Of a DNA stretch of 64,000 nucleotides, positions 1 to 7,556 are shown in pieces. This stretch comes from Clostridia bacterium (GTDB taxonomy: Bacteria > Bacillota > Clostridia > Oscillospirales > Acutalibacteraceae), in NCBI GenBank assembly GCA_017442225.1, contig JAFSAR010000002.1, positions 1-64,000 on the forward strand, in the 5' to 3' direction. The first letter of the stretch is position 1. Every line of letters starts with the position of its first letter. A program made the position numbers and the translations under genes. The notes under the pieces were generated by a model. The model was not told the origin of the DNA. It did no database searches and saw nothing but the letters and a program-made list of their open reading frames with translations.

Positions 1-32
1 GGCTTCGAGTCCGATTAAAGACTCATTTAAGC

Positions 33-108
33 TGGAGCTGGTGGACGGACTCGAACCCCCGACCTGCTGATTACAAATCAGCTGCTCTACCAACTGAGCT
101 ACACCAGC
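33..108 (-). tRNA. tRNA-Thr (anticodon UGU)
   Basis: Read on the minus strand, a complete 76-nt cloverleaf can be folded: acceptor GCTGGTG pairs with CACCAGC, the T arm carries GGTTCGAGTCC, and the 7-nt anticodon loop TTTGTAA gives UGU, which reads ACA threonine codons. The CCA end is encoded in the DNA (positions 33-35). A TTGACA-17-TATATT promoter lies directly upstream at 126-154. Confidence 0.96.
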
Positions 109-125
109 ATTTTTCGTGCCAAAAT

Positions 126-154
126 AATATACCATACTTGAAAGATATTGTCAA
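126..154 (-). promoter_or_regulatory. promoter of tRNA-Thr(UGU)
   Basis: On the minus strand a -35 TTGACA (149-154) and a -10 TATATT (126-131) are separated by 17 bp. They sit 17 bp before the tRNA 5' end, the geometry expected of a housekeeping sigma promoter. Confidence 0.8.
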
Positions 155-187
155 GCAAAATTTTCAAAAATTTTAATAAAGTTATTA

Positions 188-216
188 TTGACAATTGATT
201 TTGTTTATGTTAAAAT
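188..216 (+). promoter_or_regulatory. promoter of tRNA-Ser(UGA)
   Basis: TTGACA (188-193), a 17-bp spacer and TAAAAT (211-216) lie 13 bp before the tRNA-Ser 5' end. It probably also drives the tRNA-Ser(GCU) gene downstream, as no terminator separates the two. Confidence 0.8.
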
Positions 217-229
217 GGCTCTTGCACAC

Positions 230-316
230 GGAGAGGTATCGAAGCGGTCATAACGAGGCGGTCTTGAAAACCGTTTGGCGCAAGCCACAAGGGTTCGAAT
301 CCCTTCCTCTCCGCCA
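230..316 (+). tRNA. tRNA-Ser (anticodon UGA)
   Basis: An 87-nt class II tRNA with the long variable arm typical of serine. The acceptor GGAGAGG pairs with CCTCTCC, the anticodon loop CTTGAAA gives UGA, and CCA is encoded at 314-316. It lies 37 bp upstream of a second tRNA-Ser in the same direction. Confidence 0.96.
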
Positions 317-353
317 TTTTTATTTTTAATATAAAAATAGAACGTAAGCATTT

Positions 354-443
354 GGAGTAGTACTCAAGTGGTGACGAGGCGCCCCTGCTAAGGGCGTAGG
401 TCGGGCAACCGGCGCGAGAGTTCAAGTCTCTCCTACTCCGCCA
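354..443 (+). tRNA. tRNA-Ser (anticodon GCU)
   Basis: A 90-nt class II tRNA. The acceptor GGAGTAG pairs with CTACTCC, the anticodon loop CTGCTAA gives GCU (AGC/AGU codons), the variable arm is long, and CCA is encoded. Its last 21 nt plus the following hairpin are duplicated 172 bp downstream. Confidence 0.96.
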
Positions 444-474
444 AGTAATGAAGCATATCCTTTTGGGTATGCTT
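423..474 (+). repeat. tRNA-Ser 3' end plus hairpin, first copy of a direct repeat
   Basis: This 52-bp stretch covers the 3' 21 nt of tRNA-Ser(GCU) and a 10-bp hairpin at 451-474 (AAGCATATCC, loop TTTT, GGGTATGCTT) that probably ends the tRNA transcript. It is repeated at 595-646 with two substitutions. Both substitutions fall in the hairpin stem and both leave it paired through G.T wobbles. Confidence 0.85.
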
Positions 475-496
475 CTTTGCTTTTGTGTTTTTGGTT

Positions 497-605
497 GGAG
501 AGACTTGAAAAGCACGGTTTGCCGTAAGGCAAATTTCGGTCTTCCAGTGGACGACCGAAAAGTGCGGGTGCGTGTCGGCGGCGATGACGCCGAGCAAGTC
601 TCTCC
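497..605 (+). repeat. structured inverted-repeat insert next to tRNA-Ser
   Basis: An 11-bp perfect inverted repeat, GGAGAGACTTG (497-507) and CAAGTCTCTCC (595-605), closes a segment with three internal hairpins: 518-533 (TTTGCC/GGCAAA), 534-560 (TTTCGGTC/GACCGAAA) and 575-593 (TCGGCG/CGCCGA). The left arm is an inverted copy of part of the tRNA-Ser T-arm region, and the right arm is a direct copy of it. The 76-residue reading frame across this stretch looks spurious. The function is unknown; a small structured RNA or a mobile-element scar are both possible. Confidence 0.6.
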
Positions 606-646
606 TACTCCGCCAAGTAATGAAGCATACCCTTTTGGGTGTGCTT
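595..646 (+). repeat. second copy of tRNA-Ser 3' end and hairpin
   Basis: Direct repeat of 423-474 at an offset of 172 bp. It includes the tRNA 3' end with CCA and the hairpin at 623-646, but no anticodon or D arm, so it cannot make a tRNA. It is followed by a T-rich stretch. Duplicated tRNA 3' ends are a known mark of integration events, but no integrase gene lies nearby. Confidence 0.8.
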
Positions 647-693
647 ATTTGCTTTTTGTTATCTTATCTATTCTCTAAACAAACTTGTTACAT

Positions 694-722
694 TTGACAA
701 CTATATCATAAATTGATATAAT
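694..722 (+). promoter_or_regulatory. consensus promoter for pepD
   Basis: A perfect TTGACA (694-699), 17-bp spacer, perfect TATAAT (717-722). Transcription should start near 730, leaving a leader of about 60 nt before the pepD start codon. Confidence 0.85.
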
Positions 723-790
723 TTTAGCAAAATATATATTGGCGGGTTTTACGACTTGCCGTTTTTTATTAGCCTAAGGAGAAGTTAAAT

Positions 791-2233
791 ATGTCAAAGC
801 TCGATAAATTAACCCCACAACGCGTATTTTATTATTTTGAAAAAATTTCATCAATTCCACGCGGCTCGGGTAATATGAAGTCTATCGCACAGTTTTGCGT
901 GGGTTTTGCTGTAGAGCATAATCTTAAATATGTACGCGACACTGCTGATAATGTTGTTATATACAAAAACGGTACGGCGGGCTATGAAAACAGCGCTCCT
1001 ATAATACTGCAAGGACATCTTGATATGGTTTGTCAAAAAACTGACGACTGCGATATTGATTTTACAAAAGACGGATTAGAATTGTACGTTGACGGCGATT
1101 TTATCAAGGCGCGCGGCACTACCTTGGGCGCCGATAACGGTATCGCTGTGGCTATGGTGCTTAGCATTTTAGAAAGCAATGATATTGCGCATCCGCCTAT
1201 TGAAGCGGTTTTTACCACCGACGAAGAAATAGGTATGATTGGCGCTCGGGCGCTTGATATGAGCGTTCTTAAAGGTACGCGAATGATAAATCTCGATTCT
1301 GACGCAGAGGGCATTGTTACCGTTTCTTGCGCGGGCGGCAGCGATTTTGTAGCTCACTTACCGCTCGAAAAACATCGGGCTTACGGCACACCAGTTATGC
1401 TTGAAATCAAAGGCCTTAAAGGCGGTCACTCGGGCGTAGAAATTGACAAAAACCGTGTTAATGCAAATATAATAGCCGCAAGAATACTCACCGACATAAA
1501 GTCGGCGGTCAGCTTTAGCATTATAAGTATAAACGGCGGCGATAAAGCCAACGCTATACCAAACAGCTGTAAAATACAGCTTTGTGTAGAGGATGCAGAT
1601 TTATTTTGCGATACCGCGAAGAAATATATAGATATTATTAAAGATGAAATTCGGGACCGCGAGCCTGATTTTAACGCGCAGTTAACCGCTGAAAGCGCTA
1701 AAGAGTGTGACGTTTTTGAGCGTGATACCGAAAGCAAGATAACCAATGCTTTACTCTGCGCGCCAAACGGTGTAATGGAAATGAGCGCGGGAATAAAAGG
1801 TCTTGTTCAGACCTCGCTGAATCTTGGCATATTGGAAACTAAAAACGACTGTATACTTTTGCATTTTGCGCTTCGCAGCAACAAGCAATCGTCACTTATG
1901 TTTTTACAGTCGCGTCTCGCAGCTCTTTTTGGCATATTGAACGTACCAACCGAAACCTTCGGTCACTATCCGCCTTGGGAATACCGTGAAAATTCACCTT
2001 TGCGTGATATATATTGCTCGGTATACCGCGATACTTTTGGCAAGGAATCTAAAATTGAGGCAATACACGCGGGACTTGAGTGCGGCGTTTTTGATTCGGC
2101 TATAGATGATTTTGATTGCATTGCCATTGGTCCCGCGCTTTACGATATACACACCACGCGCGAGAGATTGAGTATTTCTTCAACCGAAAATCTTTACAGT
2201 CTTATTATAAAAATATTGGAAAAACTAAAATAA
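791..2233 (+). CDS. pepD: aminoacyl-histidine dipeptidase (PepD, M20 family)
   Basis: Cytoplasmic Zn-dependent dipeptidase of 480 residues, the usual PepD length, which hydrolyses Xaa-His and other dipeptides. Visible M20 metal-site motifs are GHLDMVCQK (about residue 77), GADNGIAVAM (about 115) and the TDEEIGMIGA segment (about 145) carrying the catalytic and metal-binding acidic residues. A C-terminal HAGLECG motif carries a further metal-binding His. The ATG at 791 follows AAGGAGAAG by a good distance. It is a single gene with its own consensus promoter, followed by a promoter for the next gene. Family assignment is firm; the exact substrate range is not visible. Confidence 0.93.
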   Translation: MSKLDKLTPQRVFYYFEKISSIPRGSGNMKSIAQFCVGFAVEHNLKYVRDTADNVVIYKNGTAGYENSAPIILQGHLDMVCQKTDDCDIDFTKDGLELYVDGDFIKARGTTLGADNGIAVAMVLSILESNDIAHPPIEAVFTTDEEIGMIGARALDMSVLKGTRMINLDSDAEGIVTVSCAGGSDFVAHLPLEKHRAYGTPVMLEIKGLKGGHSGVEIDKNRVNANIIAARILTDIKSAVSFSIISINGGDKANAIPNSCKIQLCVEDADLFCDTAKKYIDIIKDEIRDREPDFNAQLTAESAKECDVFERDTESKITNALLCAPNGVMEMSAGIKGLVQTSLNLGILETKNDCILLHFALRSNKQSSLMFLQSRLAALFGILNVPTETFGHYPPWEYRENSPLRDIYCSVYRDTFGKESKIEAIHAGLECGVFDSAIDDFDCIAIGPALYDIHTTRERLSISSTENLYSLIIKILEKLK

Positions 2234-2246
2234 AGCAAAAATCATA

Positions 2247-2275
2247 TTGTCTTTTACGCTTTAATGTGATAAAAT
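2247..2275 (+). promoter_or_regulatory. promoter for OPT transporter operon
   Basis: TTGTCT (2247-2252), 17 bp, TAAAAT (2270-2275), placed 30 bp before the AAAGGAG ribosome site and ATG at 2306. Confidence 0.6.
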
Positions 2276-2305
2276 ACATTGAATTTTGACTTTAAAGGAG
2301 TTTTT

Positions 2306-4210
2306 ATGGATAATAAAACCGATTTTAAACCCTATGTGCCTGCCGAAAAAATAACAACCGAGCTCACCGTTACATCAATTATTATGGGTGTGCTTTTGGC
2401 GGTATTATTCGGCGCGGCAAACGCATATCTTGGACTTCGTGTTGGTATGACCGTGTCGGCATCTATTCCTGCGGCGGTTATCGCGATGGGCGTCATACGG
2501 ATTGTGATGCGACGCAACTCAATTTTAGAGAGCAATATGGTGCAGACCATAGGCTCGGCAGGTGAGTCGCTTGCGGCGGGCGCTATTTTTACGCTTCCCG
2601 CGCTTTTCTTGTGGGCGGCTGAGGGCAAAATGGGAGACCCCAGCCTTATTGAAATTACGCTTATCGCGCTTATAGGTGGCTTGCTTGGTGTATTCTTTAT
2701 GATTCCGCTTCGTAACGCGCTGATTGTAAAAGAGCACGGCACGTTGCCTTATCCTGAGGGTACGGCTTGCGCCGAAGTAATGCTCGCGGGTGAAAAGGGT
2801 GGCGCTAATGCATCAACCGTTTTTGCAGGTCTTGGCTTTTCGGCGCTGTTTAAATTTATAATTGACGGACTTAAGGTAGTATCTGGTGAAATTTCGGTAC
2901 GTGTAAAAGGCTTTACGGGTGAGATAGGCACACAGATTTATCCCGCGGTTATGAGCGTGGGTTATATCTGCGGCGCGCGAATTTCGTCATATATGTTCGC
3001 GGGCGGCGTGCTTAGCTGGCTTGTGATTATTCCGCTTATAGTTCTTTTTGGCGCGGATATAACCCTTTATCCAGGAACTACCCCTATAAGCGAGCTTTAC
3101 GCCTCTGGGGGCGCGAGCGCTATATGGAGCACCTATATCCGCTATATCGGCGCGGGGGCGCTTGCGGCAGGCGGTATTATAAGCCTTATTAAATCTCTGC
3201 CGCTTATCGTTAAAACCTTTGGCGGCGCTATGAAGAGTATGAAAGGCGCAGGTGACGTTTCGGGAGAGCGAACAGCCCGCGATATTAACCTTAAAATAGT
3301 TATTGTAGCAATTTTGGCGCTTACAATTCTTATCTGGCTTATTCCCGCAATTCCCGTATCACTTTTGGGCGCGTTTATAATTGTTATATTTGGCTTCTTT
3401 TTTGCAACCGTATCTTCGCGAATGGTAGGTCTTGTTGGCAGTAGCAATAACCCCGTTTCGGGTATGGCTATTGCGACGTTGCTTATTGCTACTGTTATTC
3501 TTAAGGTTACGGGTATGAGTGGCATTGCGGGTATGAGCAGCGCGATTGCGATAGGCTCTATAATCTGCATTGTATCCGCCATTGCGGGTGATACCTCACA
3601 AGACCTTAAAACAGGTTATATTTTAGGCGCTACACCTAAAAAGCAACAGATAGGCGAAATTATCGGCGTTGTGGCTGCAGCACTTGCCATAGGCGGCACG
3701 CTTTATCTTTTGGACAAGGCTTGGGGCTTTGGCTCTGACGAGCTTGGCGCTCCGCAGGCTACGCTTATGAAGCTTATTGTTGAGGGCGTTATGGGCGGCG
3801 ACCTGCCATGGACATTGGTGTTTATAGGCGCGTTTATTGCCGTAGTTGTTGAGATTGTCGGTATACCCGTGCTGCCCTTTGCCATAGGTATTTATCTGCC
3901 TGTGCAGCTTAACGCTTGCATTATGGTGGGCGGTCTTATACGTTTAGCACTTGACAAATTAAAGCGCGACGATAAAGAGGCGGTTGTAAATGACGGTATT
4001 CTTTTCTGCTCGGGTATGATAGCAGGCGAGGGACTTGTAGGCATACTGTTGGCGCTGCTTGCCGTAGTGGGGGCCGACAAGATGTTTGACCTGTCGGTAA
4101 AGCTTGGCATACCTGCCGTAGTGTCGGATATAGGAGGAATAGTTCTTTTTGCCGTAATTATTCTTATCGTTTTAAAATTCACCGTGTGGAAAAAGAGAGA
4201 TAAAGCGTAA
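2306..4210 (+). CDS. oligopeptide transporter, OPT family
   Basis: A very hydrophobic protein of 634 residues with about 15 membrane segments, matching the OPT family of proton-coupled oligopeptide (or metal-chelate) importers. Family-like segments are NAYLGLRVGMTVSASIP near the N terminus and PYPEGTACAEVMLAGE near residue 150. I chose the ATG at 2306, nine codons inside the longest frame, because AAAGGAG lies 6 bp before it. It overlaps the PqqD-like gene by one base (TAATG), so the two are translationally coupled. Following a dipeptidase gene, peptide uptake and utilisation is a plausible theme, but the substrate is unproven. Confidence 0.88.
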   Translation: MDNKTDFKPYVPAEKITTELTVTSIIMGVLLAVLFGAANAYLGLRVGMTVSASIPAAVIAMGVIRIVMRRNSILESNMVQTIGSAGESLAAGAIFTLPALFLWAAEGKMGDPSLIEITLIALIGGLLGVFFMIPLRNALIVKEHGTLPYPEGTACAEVMLAGEKGGANASTVFAGLGFSALFKFIIDGLKVVSGEISVRVKGFTGEIGTQIYPAVMSVGYICGARISSYMFAGGVLSWLVIIPLIVLFGADITLYPGTTPISELYASGGASAIWSTYIRYIGAGALAAGGIISLIKSLPLIVKTFGGAMKSMKGAGDVSGERTARDINLKIVIVAILALTILIWLIPAIPVSLLGAFIIVIFGFFFATVSSRMVGLVGSSNNPVSGMAIATLLIATVILKVTGMSGIAGMSSAIAIGSIICIVSAIAGDTSQDLKTGYILGATPKKQQIGEIIGVVAAALAIGGTLYLLDKAWGFGSDELGAPQATLMKLIVEGVMGGDLPWTLVFIGAFIAVVVEIVGIPVLPFAIGIYLPVQLNACIMVGGLIRLALDKLKRDDKEAVVNDGILFCSGMIAGEGLVGILLALLAVVGADKMFDLSVKLGIPAVVSDIGGIVLFAVIILIVLKFTVWKKRDKA

Positions 4211-4554
4211 TGAAAAAGCAAATAGGGCAAAATTATCTTGAAAAAATTCCGCAGCATAAAGAGGGGCTTGCTTGGTCGCAAGACGAAAAAGGTATCGTTA
4301 CCTTAGAGGTAGAAAACAAAGGTCTTGCTAATCGCATTGCACAAAAGCTGCTAAAAAAGCCTAAAATCAGTTATATTCATCTTGAAGAATTTGGCAGCTT
4401 TATATGGCTGCAAATTGACGGAAAGTGTGATATAATTACGATTGGAGAGCTTGTAAAACAACATTTTGGTGGGAAGGCAGAGCCGCTGTACGAACGCTTG
4501 TCGCAGTATTTAAAAACGCTTGAACGCTATGGGTTTGTTGTTTATAATGCATAA
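4210..4554 (+). CDS. PqqD family small protein
   Basis: A soluble protein of 114 residues with the PqqD-like winged-helix pattern (GIVTLEVENKG, FGSFIWLQIDGKCDIITIGELV, YLKTLERYGFVVY). PqqD proteins bind precursor peptides of radical-SAM-modified peptides (RiPPs), but no precursor or radical SAM partner is next to this gene. Here it starts inside the stop codon of the OPT transporter, so the two proteins are made together. Its last codons and stop (ATAATGCATAA) are contributed by a repeat element that begins at about 4542. The role with the transporter is unknown. Confidence 0.75.
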   Translation: MKKQIGQNYLEKIPQHKEGLAWSQDEKGIVTLEVENKGLANRIAQKLLKKPKISYIHLEEFGSFIWLQIDGKCDIITIGELVKQHFGGKAEPLYERLSQYLKTLERYGFVVYNA

Positions 4555-4787
4555 TGCACAATGCACAATTCACAATGACTCTATAATAAAGCCTCTGCTT
4601 TTTGTTTGTAGCAGAGGCTTTTGATTTTTTATAACAAAGGATTTAAATTTAATATGCTTCTTTGACATTCGGAGGAACGAAGTAACTAAGAATCTTAAAA
4701 ATAAAATCACAAATCACGAATTTAAAATTTAAAGCAATAATTTATGCATTATATCATTGTGCATTATGCATTGTGAATTGTGCATTA
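4542..4787. repeat. MITE-like element with TAATGCACAAT inverted ends
   Basis: The interval between two convergent genes is bounded by inverted copies of a TAATGCACAATTCACAATG-type sequence (4542-4577 and, inverted, 4744-4787). Inside are a terminator-like hairpin (4590-4618) and, at about 4663-4700, a stretch resembling the 'GTCATTC...GAAGAATCTT' repeats seen scattered in many gut Firmicutes genomes. The ends supply the stop codons of both flanking genes. A third copy of the end sequence is at 36001-36024. There is no transposase. Confidence 0.65.
4590..4618 (+). terminator. terminator after OPT-PqqD operon
   Basis: AGCCTCTGC and GCAGAGGCT form a 9-bp stem with a 12-nt loop, followed by TTTGATTTTTT. 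It could act for the plus-strand operon. Confidence 0.7.
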
Positions 4788-5516
4788 TTTTTTTAAAACT
4801 AAATATTTTATAACAGCCAAACATTCTCGCAAAACGCCCGACGCTATATATGAAAGGGTTGTGCTGCTGTGTAGGTGGGTTGCTGATTCAATGCCTGCCC
4901 GCTTGGCGCAAAGACTTGCTCGCAGTATGTGATATTCGTTTGTTATGAATGCGGTGGTATATTCGTCGCCAAAATTTTTGGTTAATATTTCTTTAGAAAA
5001 TTTAAAATTTTCATAGGTGCTCGTGGCGTTTTCTTCTTTTATAATTTTATCGGATTTGACACCGTTTTCTATCAGATATATTTTCATAGCCTCGGCTTCA
5101 GATATATCCTCTTGTGCGCCTTGTCCTCCACTTACCACAATTACTGCATCGGGGTTTTGCGCGTGGTATTCTACCGCTTTGTCAAGACGTCTTTTGAGTG
5201 TCAGACTTGGCGTTTTGCCGTGTACCGCCGCGCCTAAAACTATAATAGCGTCTTCGTTGTAGGTAACAGTATCACTTTTTCCGTAGATAATTAAAAAGGA
5301 TGAAAAGATTACCGCAACACCAACGCCGACAATTAATAGCGTTTTAAGCCATTTGGCGAGTTTTTTAAACGATAGCGCGACAAGAAAAATTACAGTTCCA
5401 AACCCTACGGTTAAAAAACTGCCGAAATTTACGTTTGATACAAAGAAAAGCGCTATGCCGTTTAGCACAATTGCCGCGCCAACGGCAGAAAAAATTATTT
5501 TTAAAACAGTTTTCAT
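4785..5516 (-). CDS. membrane-anchored DUF218 (YdcF/SanA-like) protein
   Basis: A protein of 243 residues. Three hydrophobic segments in the first 90 residues are followed by a DUF218 domain: AIIVLGAAVHG (about residue 100), VVSGGQG, a conserved ENATSTYENF segment and a YHILRA motif. DUF218 proteins such as SanA/ElyC are linked to envelope polysaccharide metabolism, though their reactions are poorly defined. I chose the internal ATG (5516) because GGTGAT lies just before it; the longer frame to 5564 has no ribosome site. Its TAA stop lies in a repeat element shared with the convergent neighbour. Confidence 0.82.
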   Translation of the reverse strand: MKTVLKIIFSAVGAAIVLNGIALFFVSNVNFGSFLTVGFGTVIFLVALSFKKLAKWLKTLLIVGVGVAVIFSSFLIIYGKSDTVTYNEDAIIVLGAAVHGKTPSLTLKRRLDKAVEYHAQNPDAVIVVSGGQGAQEDISEAEAMKIYLIENGVKSDKIIKEENATSTYENFKFSKEILTKNFGDEYTTAFITNEYHILRASLCAKRAGIESATHLHSSTTLSYIASGVLRECLAVIKYLVLKK

Positions 5517-5596
5517 ATAATCACCACGGTTATTATAACGCATAAAAAGGGTGTGGACAAGCAAGTTAAAAGATATTTAATAAAGTCTTAAAGTTT

Positions 5597-5665
5597 ATTT
5601 TGTAGGGTAGGTGCCTATGTGCCAGACCGTAACGGAATGACACACAGGTCGTTCCCTACAATAAA
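5597..5665. repeat. small GTAGGG/CCCTAC inverted-repeat element
   Basis: About 69 bp bounded by TTTTGTAGGG and CCCTACAATAAA, in inverted orientation, with internal complementary GTGCC/GGAAC-type segments. Such GTAGGG...CCCTAC palindromes are common dispersed elements in Clostridia. It lies between the DUF218 gene promoter region and the asnB-like terminator. No coding capacity. Confidence 0.5.
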
Positions 5666-5670
5666 AATAT

Positions 5671-5704
5671 AAACACCCAGACCGTAATCTTGGTTTGGGT
5701 GTTT
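5671..5704 (-). terminator. terminator of asnB-like gene
   Basis: On the minus strand AAACACCCA and TGGGTGTTT form a 9-bp stem, followed by ATATTTTTATT, 7 bp after the stop codon of the asparagine synthetase-like gene. Confidence 0.8.
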
Positions 5705-5710
5705 ATGGAT

Positions 5711-7249
5711 TTATCTCTTTACAAAATACTCCTCATACCACACAAGGAAGGTGTAAATTGTCCACACCTTGCGCCAGTTGTCAGAGTCGATGTTTAGATA
5801 ATCGTTAAATATTTTGTTTATCTCATCACGGTTAAAGAACTTGTCCGCAATATCGCTGTTAAAGAGGCGAATTACGTCGCTGTTATAGCGCTCGTCTGCC
5901 ATCCACATTCTAATCGGCACCACAAAGCCGAGCTTTTTGCGGAAGGCAATTTCTTCGGGCAAAACCTTTGCAGCGGCTGTGCGAAGAGCCACCTTGTTTT
6001 GCTCGTCATTTACCTTATAACACGACGGCATACGGCGTGCTATATCAAAAATACGCATATCGGTAAGCGGCATACGAACTTCCAACCCTGCGGCGCGGCT
6101 CATTTTGTCGACGTTTAAGTAAATATCACCCTCAAGCCACACCTGAATATCCACGTCCGACATTTTTGAAAGTGGGTCAAGCCCCTCGTTTCCCTCGTAA
6201 ATATCACGAACTAAATCAATCGGCTCAAAGTTTTCGTAATATTTTTTAAGTATTTTGCGTTTTTCGTCCTCTTTCATAATATTGGTATTGCCAACATAAA
6301 AGTTTTTAAGGTTGTCACCATACTTTGCGGCATTGCGATACATATTGTATCCGCCAAAAAATTCGTCAGCACCCTCGCCCGAATAACAGATTTTTGTACC
6401 CTTTGCGGTAGCAATACAGCCAAGCGCAAAGGCAATAGCCGACGCGTCGCCAAGCGGCTGTTCCATATTATACATAACGTAGGGCACAGCGGCAAAATAC
6501 TGTTCGGGGGTTATAAGACAGCGGTTGAATTTGCGACCTAAAATATCGGCGGTCTCGCGCGCAAGCCCCGATTCGTCAAGTCGGCTGTCGTCATAGCCGC
6601 AGCTGTTGCAGGCGGGCGCATCTGATACCGCTAAAACGTAGGAAGAATCAACACCACCCGATAAAAAGCTCTCTACATATTCGTCGTCGGTTTTAACCTC
6701 TTGCATAACGTCGGCGAGGGTAGTGTGGATTTCATCCGCCCACTCATTGAGCGTTTTTGTGTTATCAGGATTAAAGGTGGGCTTGAAATAACGGGTGATA
6801 TTTATCTTACCGTTTTTATAGGTCATATATCTACCCGGTAATAGTTTTCTAACACCCTTAAAAAAAGTTTCCTCACCTGTGGTGTAGGTCATGGTGAGAT
6901 ATATCTGAAGCAGTTTTTGGTTTAGTTCTTTGTGGAAGCCGTCCCCGTCCATAATTTCGCGTATGGTTGTGCCGTAAAGTAATCTGCCGTCGTCGGTTAC
7001 ATAATAGTAAAACGGCTTGGTGCCAAACTGATCTCGTAGGCAAAACAGAGTGTCGGTATCGCTGTCGTAGAGCGCCAAGGCAAACATACCGTAAATGTGA
7101 TTTGCCATTTCACCGCCCCATTTTTTGTAGGCGGCAATAATTATAGCCTCTTCACGCTCTGCGCGAGGCAAAGTATTATCAATATTAAGCTCATTGCAAA
7201 GGGAAATCCAGTTGCGGATATGTCCGCTGTATTTTTTTAGTTCTATCAT
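5711..7249 (-). CDS. asparagine synthetase-like protein lacking the Cys2 glutaminase site
   Basis: 512 residues. The C-terminal ATP-pyrophosphatase half is intact: FLSGGVDSSYV (PP-loop), YSGEGADEFFGGY and LEVRMPLTDMRIF are as in AsnB, which makes asparagine from aspartate via a beta-aspartyl-AMP. The N-terminal glutaminase domain is cut short. It starts with MIELKKYSGHIRNW, which aligns to the internal NGEIYNY region of AsnB, so the invariant N-terminal Cys2 nucleophile and about the first 70 residues are missing. The start is supported by AGAAGG before ATG 7249 and a promoter at 7280-7308, so it is not an annotation error. It may use free ammonia or a separate glutaminase. Single gene with its own terminator. 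Confidence 0.85.
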   Translation of the reverse strand: MIELKKYSGHIRNWISLCNELNIDNTLPRAEREEAIIIAAYKKWGGEMANHIYGMFALALYDSDTDTLFCLRDQFGTKPFYYYVTDDGRLLYGTTIREIMDGDGFHKELNQKLLQIYLTMTYTTGEETFFKGVRKLLPGRYMTYKNGKINITRYFKPTFNPDNTKTLNEWADEIHTTLADVMQEVKTDDEYVESFLSGGVDSSYVLAVSDAPACNSCGYDDSRLDESGLARETADILGRKFNRCLITPEQYFAAVPYVMYNMEQPLGDASAIAFALGCIATAKGTKICYSGEGADEFFGGYNMYRNAAKYGDNLKNFYVGNTNIMKEDEKRKILKKYYENFEPIDLVRDIYEGNEGLDPLSKMSDVDIQVWLEGDIYLNVDKMSRAAGLEVRMPLTDMRIFDIARRMPSCYKVNDEQNKVALRTAAAKVLPEEIAFRKKLGFVVPIRMWMADERYNSDVIRLFNSDIADKFFNRDEINKIFNDYLNIDSDNWRKVWTIYTFLVWYEEYFVKR

Positions 7250-7279
7250 TTTAAAACCTTCTAAAAATTTATTAAGAAT

Positions 7280-7308
7280 ATATTATCACATTTTTTGACA
7301 CAATTCAA
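7280..7308 (-). promoter_or_regulatory. promoter of asnB-like gene
   Basis: Minus strand: TTGAAT (7303-7308), 17 bp, TAATAT (7280-7285), 30 bp before the start codon. It supports the short N terminus of the gene product. Confidence 0.65.
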
Positions 7309-7346
7309 CAACGTATCGCACTATATTTTTAGTGTTGACTAAAAAT

Positions 7347-7386
7347 AAAATTCCAAAACAGACCGTTAGGTCTGTTTTGGAATTTT
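7347..7386 (-). terminator. strong terminator of tRNA-Thr(CGU)
   Basis: An 18-bp perfect stem (7347-7364 with 7369-7386) with a 4-nt loop, followed on the minus strand by TTTTATTTTTAG. The stem begins at the very last base of the tRNA gene. Confidence 0.88.
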
Positions 7387-7461
7387 GGAGCTGGTGAACA
7401 GATTTGAACTGTCGACCTACTGATTACGAATCAGTTGCGCTACCGGCTGCGCCACACCAGC
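7386..7461 (-). tRNA. tRNA-Thr (anticodon CGU)
   Basis: A 76-nt cloverleaf on the minus strand: acceptor GCTGGTG/CACCAGC, T arm with GTTCAAATC, anticodon loop TTCGTAA (CGU, reads ACG), encoded CCA. Promoter at 7481-7509, terminator at 7347-7386. Confidence 0.96.
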
Positions 7462-7480
7462 AAATAAATTTTGCTAAATC

Positions 7481-7509
7481 ATTATAACAATTAACATCTT
7501 TTAAGTCAA
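7481..7509 (-). promoter_or_regulatory. promoter of tRNA-Thr(CGU)
   Basis: Minus strand: TTGACT (7504-7509), 17 bp, perfect TATAAT (7481-7486), 19 bp before the tRNA 5' end. Confidence 0.82.
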
Positions 7510-7556
7510 GTTATTTTATTTTTCGTTTTTTCATATAAATAAAAGAGGGTGATATT

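Noticed and set aside
1..32. TTCGAGTCC, resembling a T arm, at the window start
   Set aside because: No acceptor stem or CCA can be fitted, and the rest lies outside the window.
210..515. Minus-strand open frame across both tRNA-Ser genes
   Set aside because: It is the well-known artefact of translating antisense tRNA; two good tRNAs explain the sequence.
595..646. attR site of a genomic island
   Set aside because: Only about 120 bp separate the repeats and no integrase is present, so a functional island boundary is not supported.
448..678. A 76-residue open frame next to tRNA-Ser
   Set aside because: It runs through a tRNA 3'-end repeat and hairpins, has no ribosome site and has no protein-like composition.
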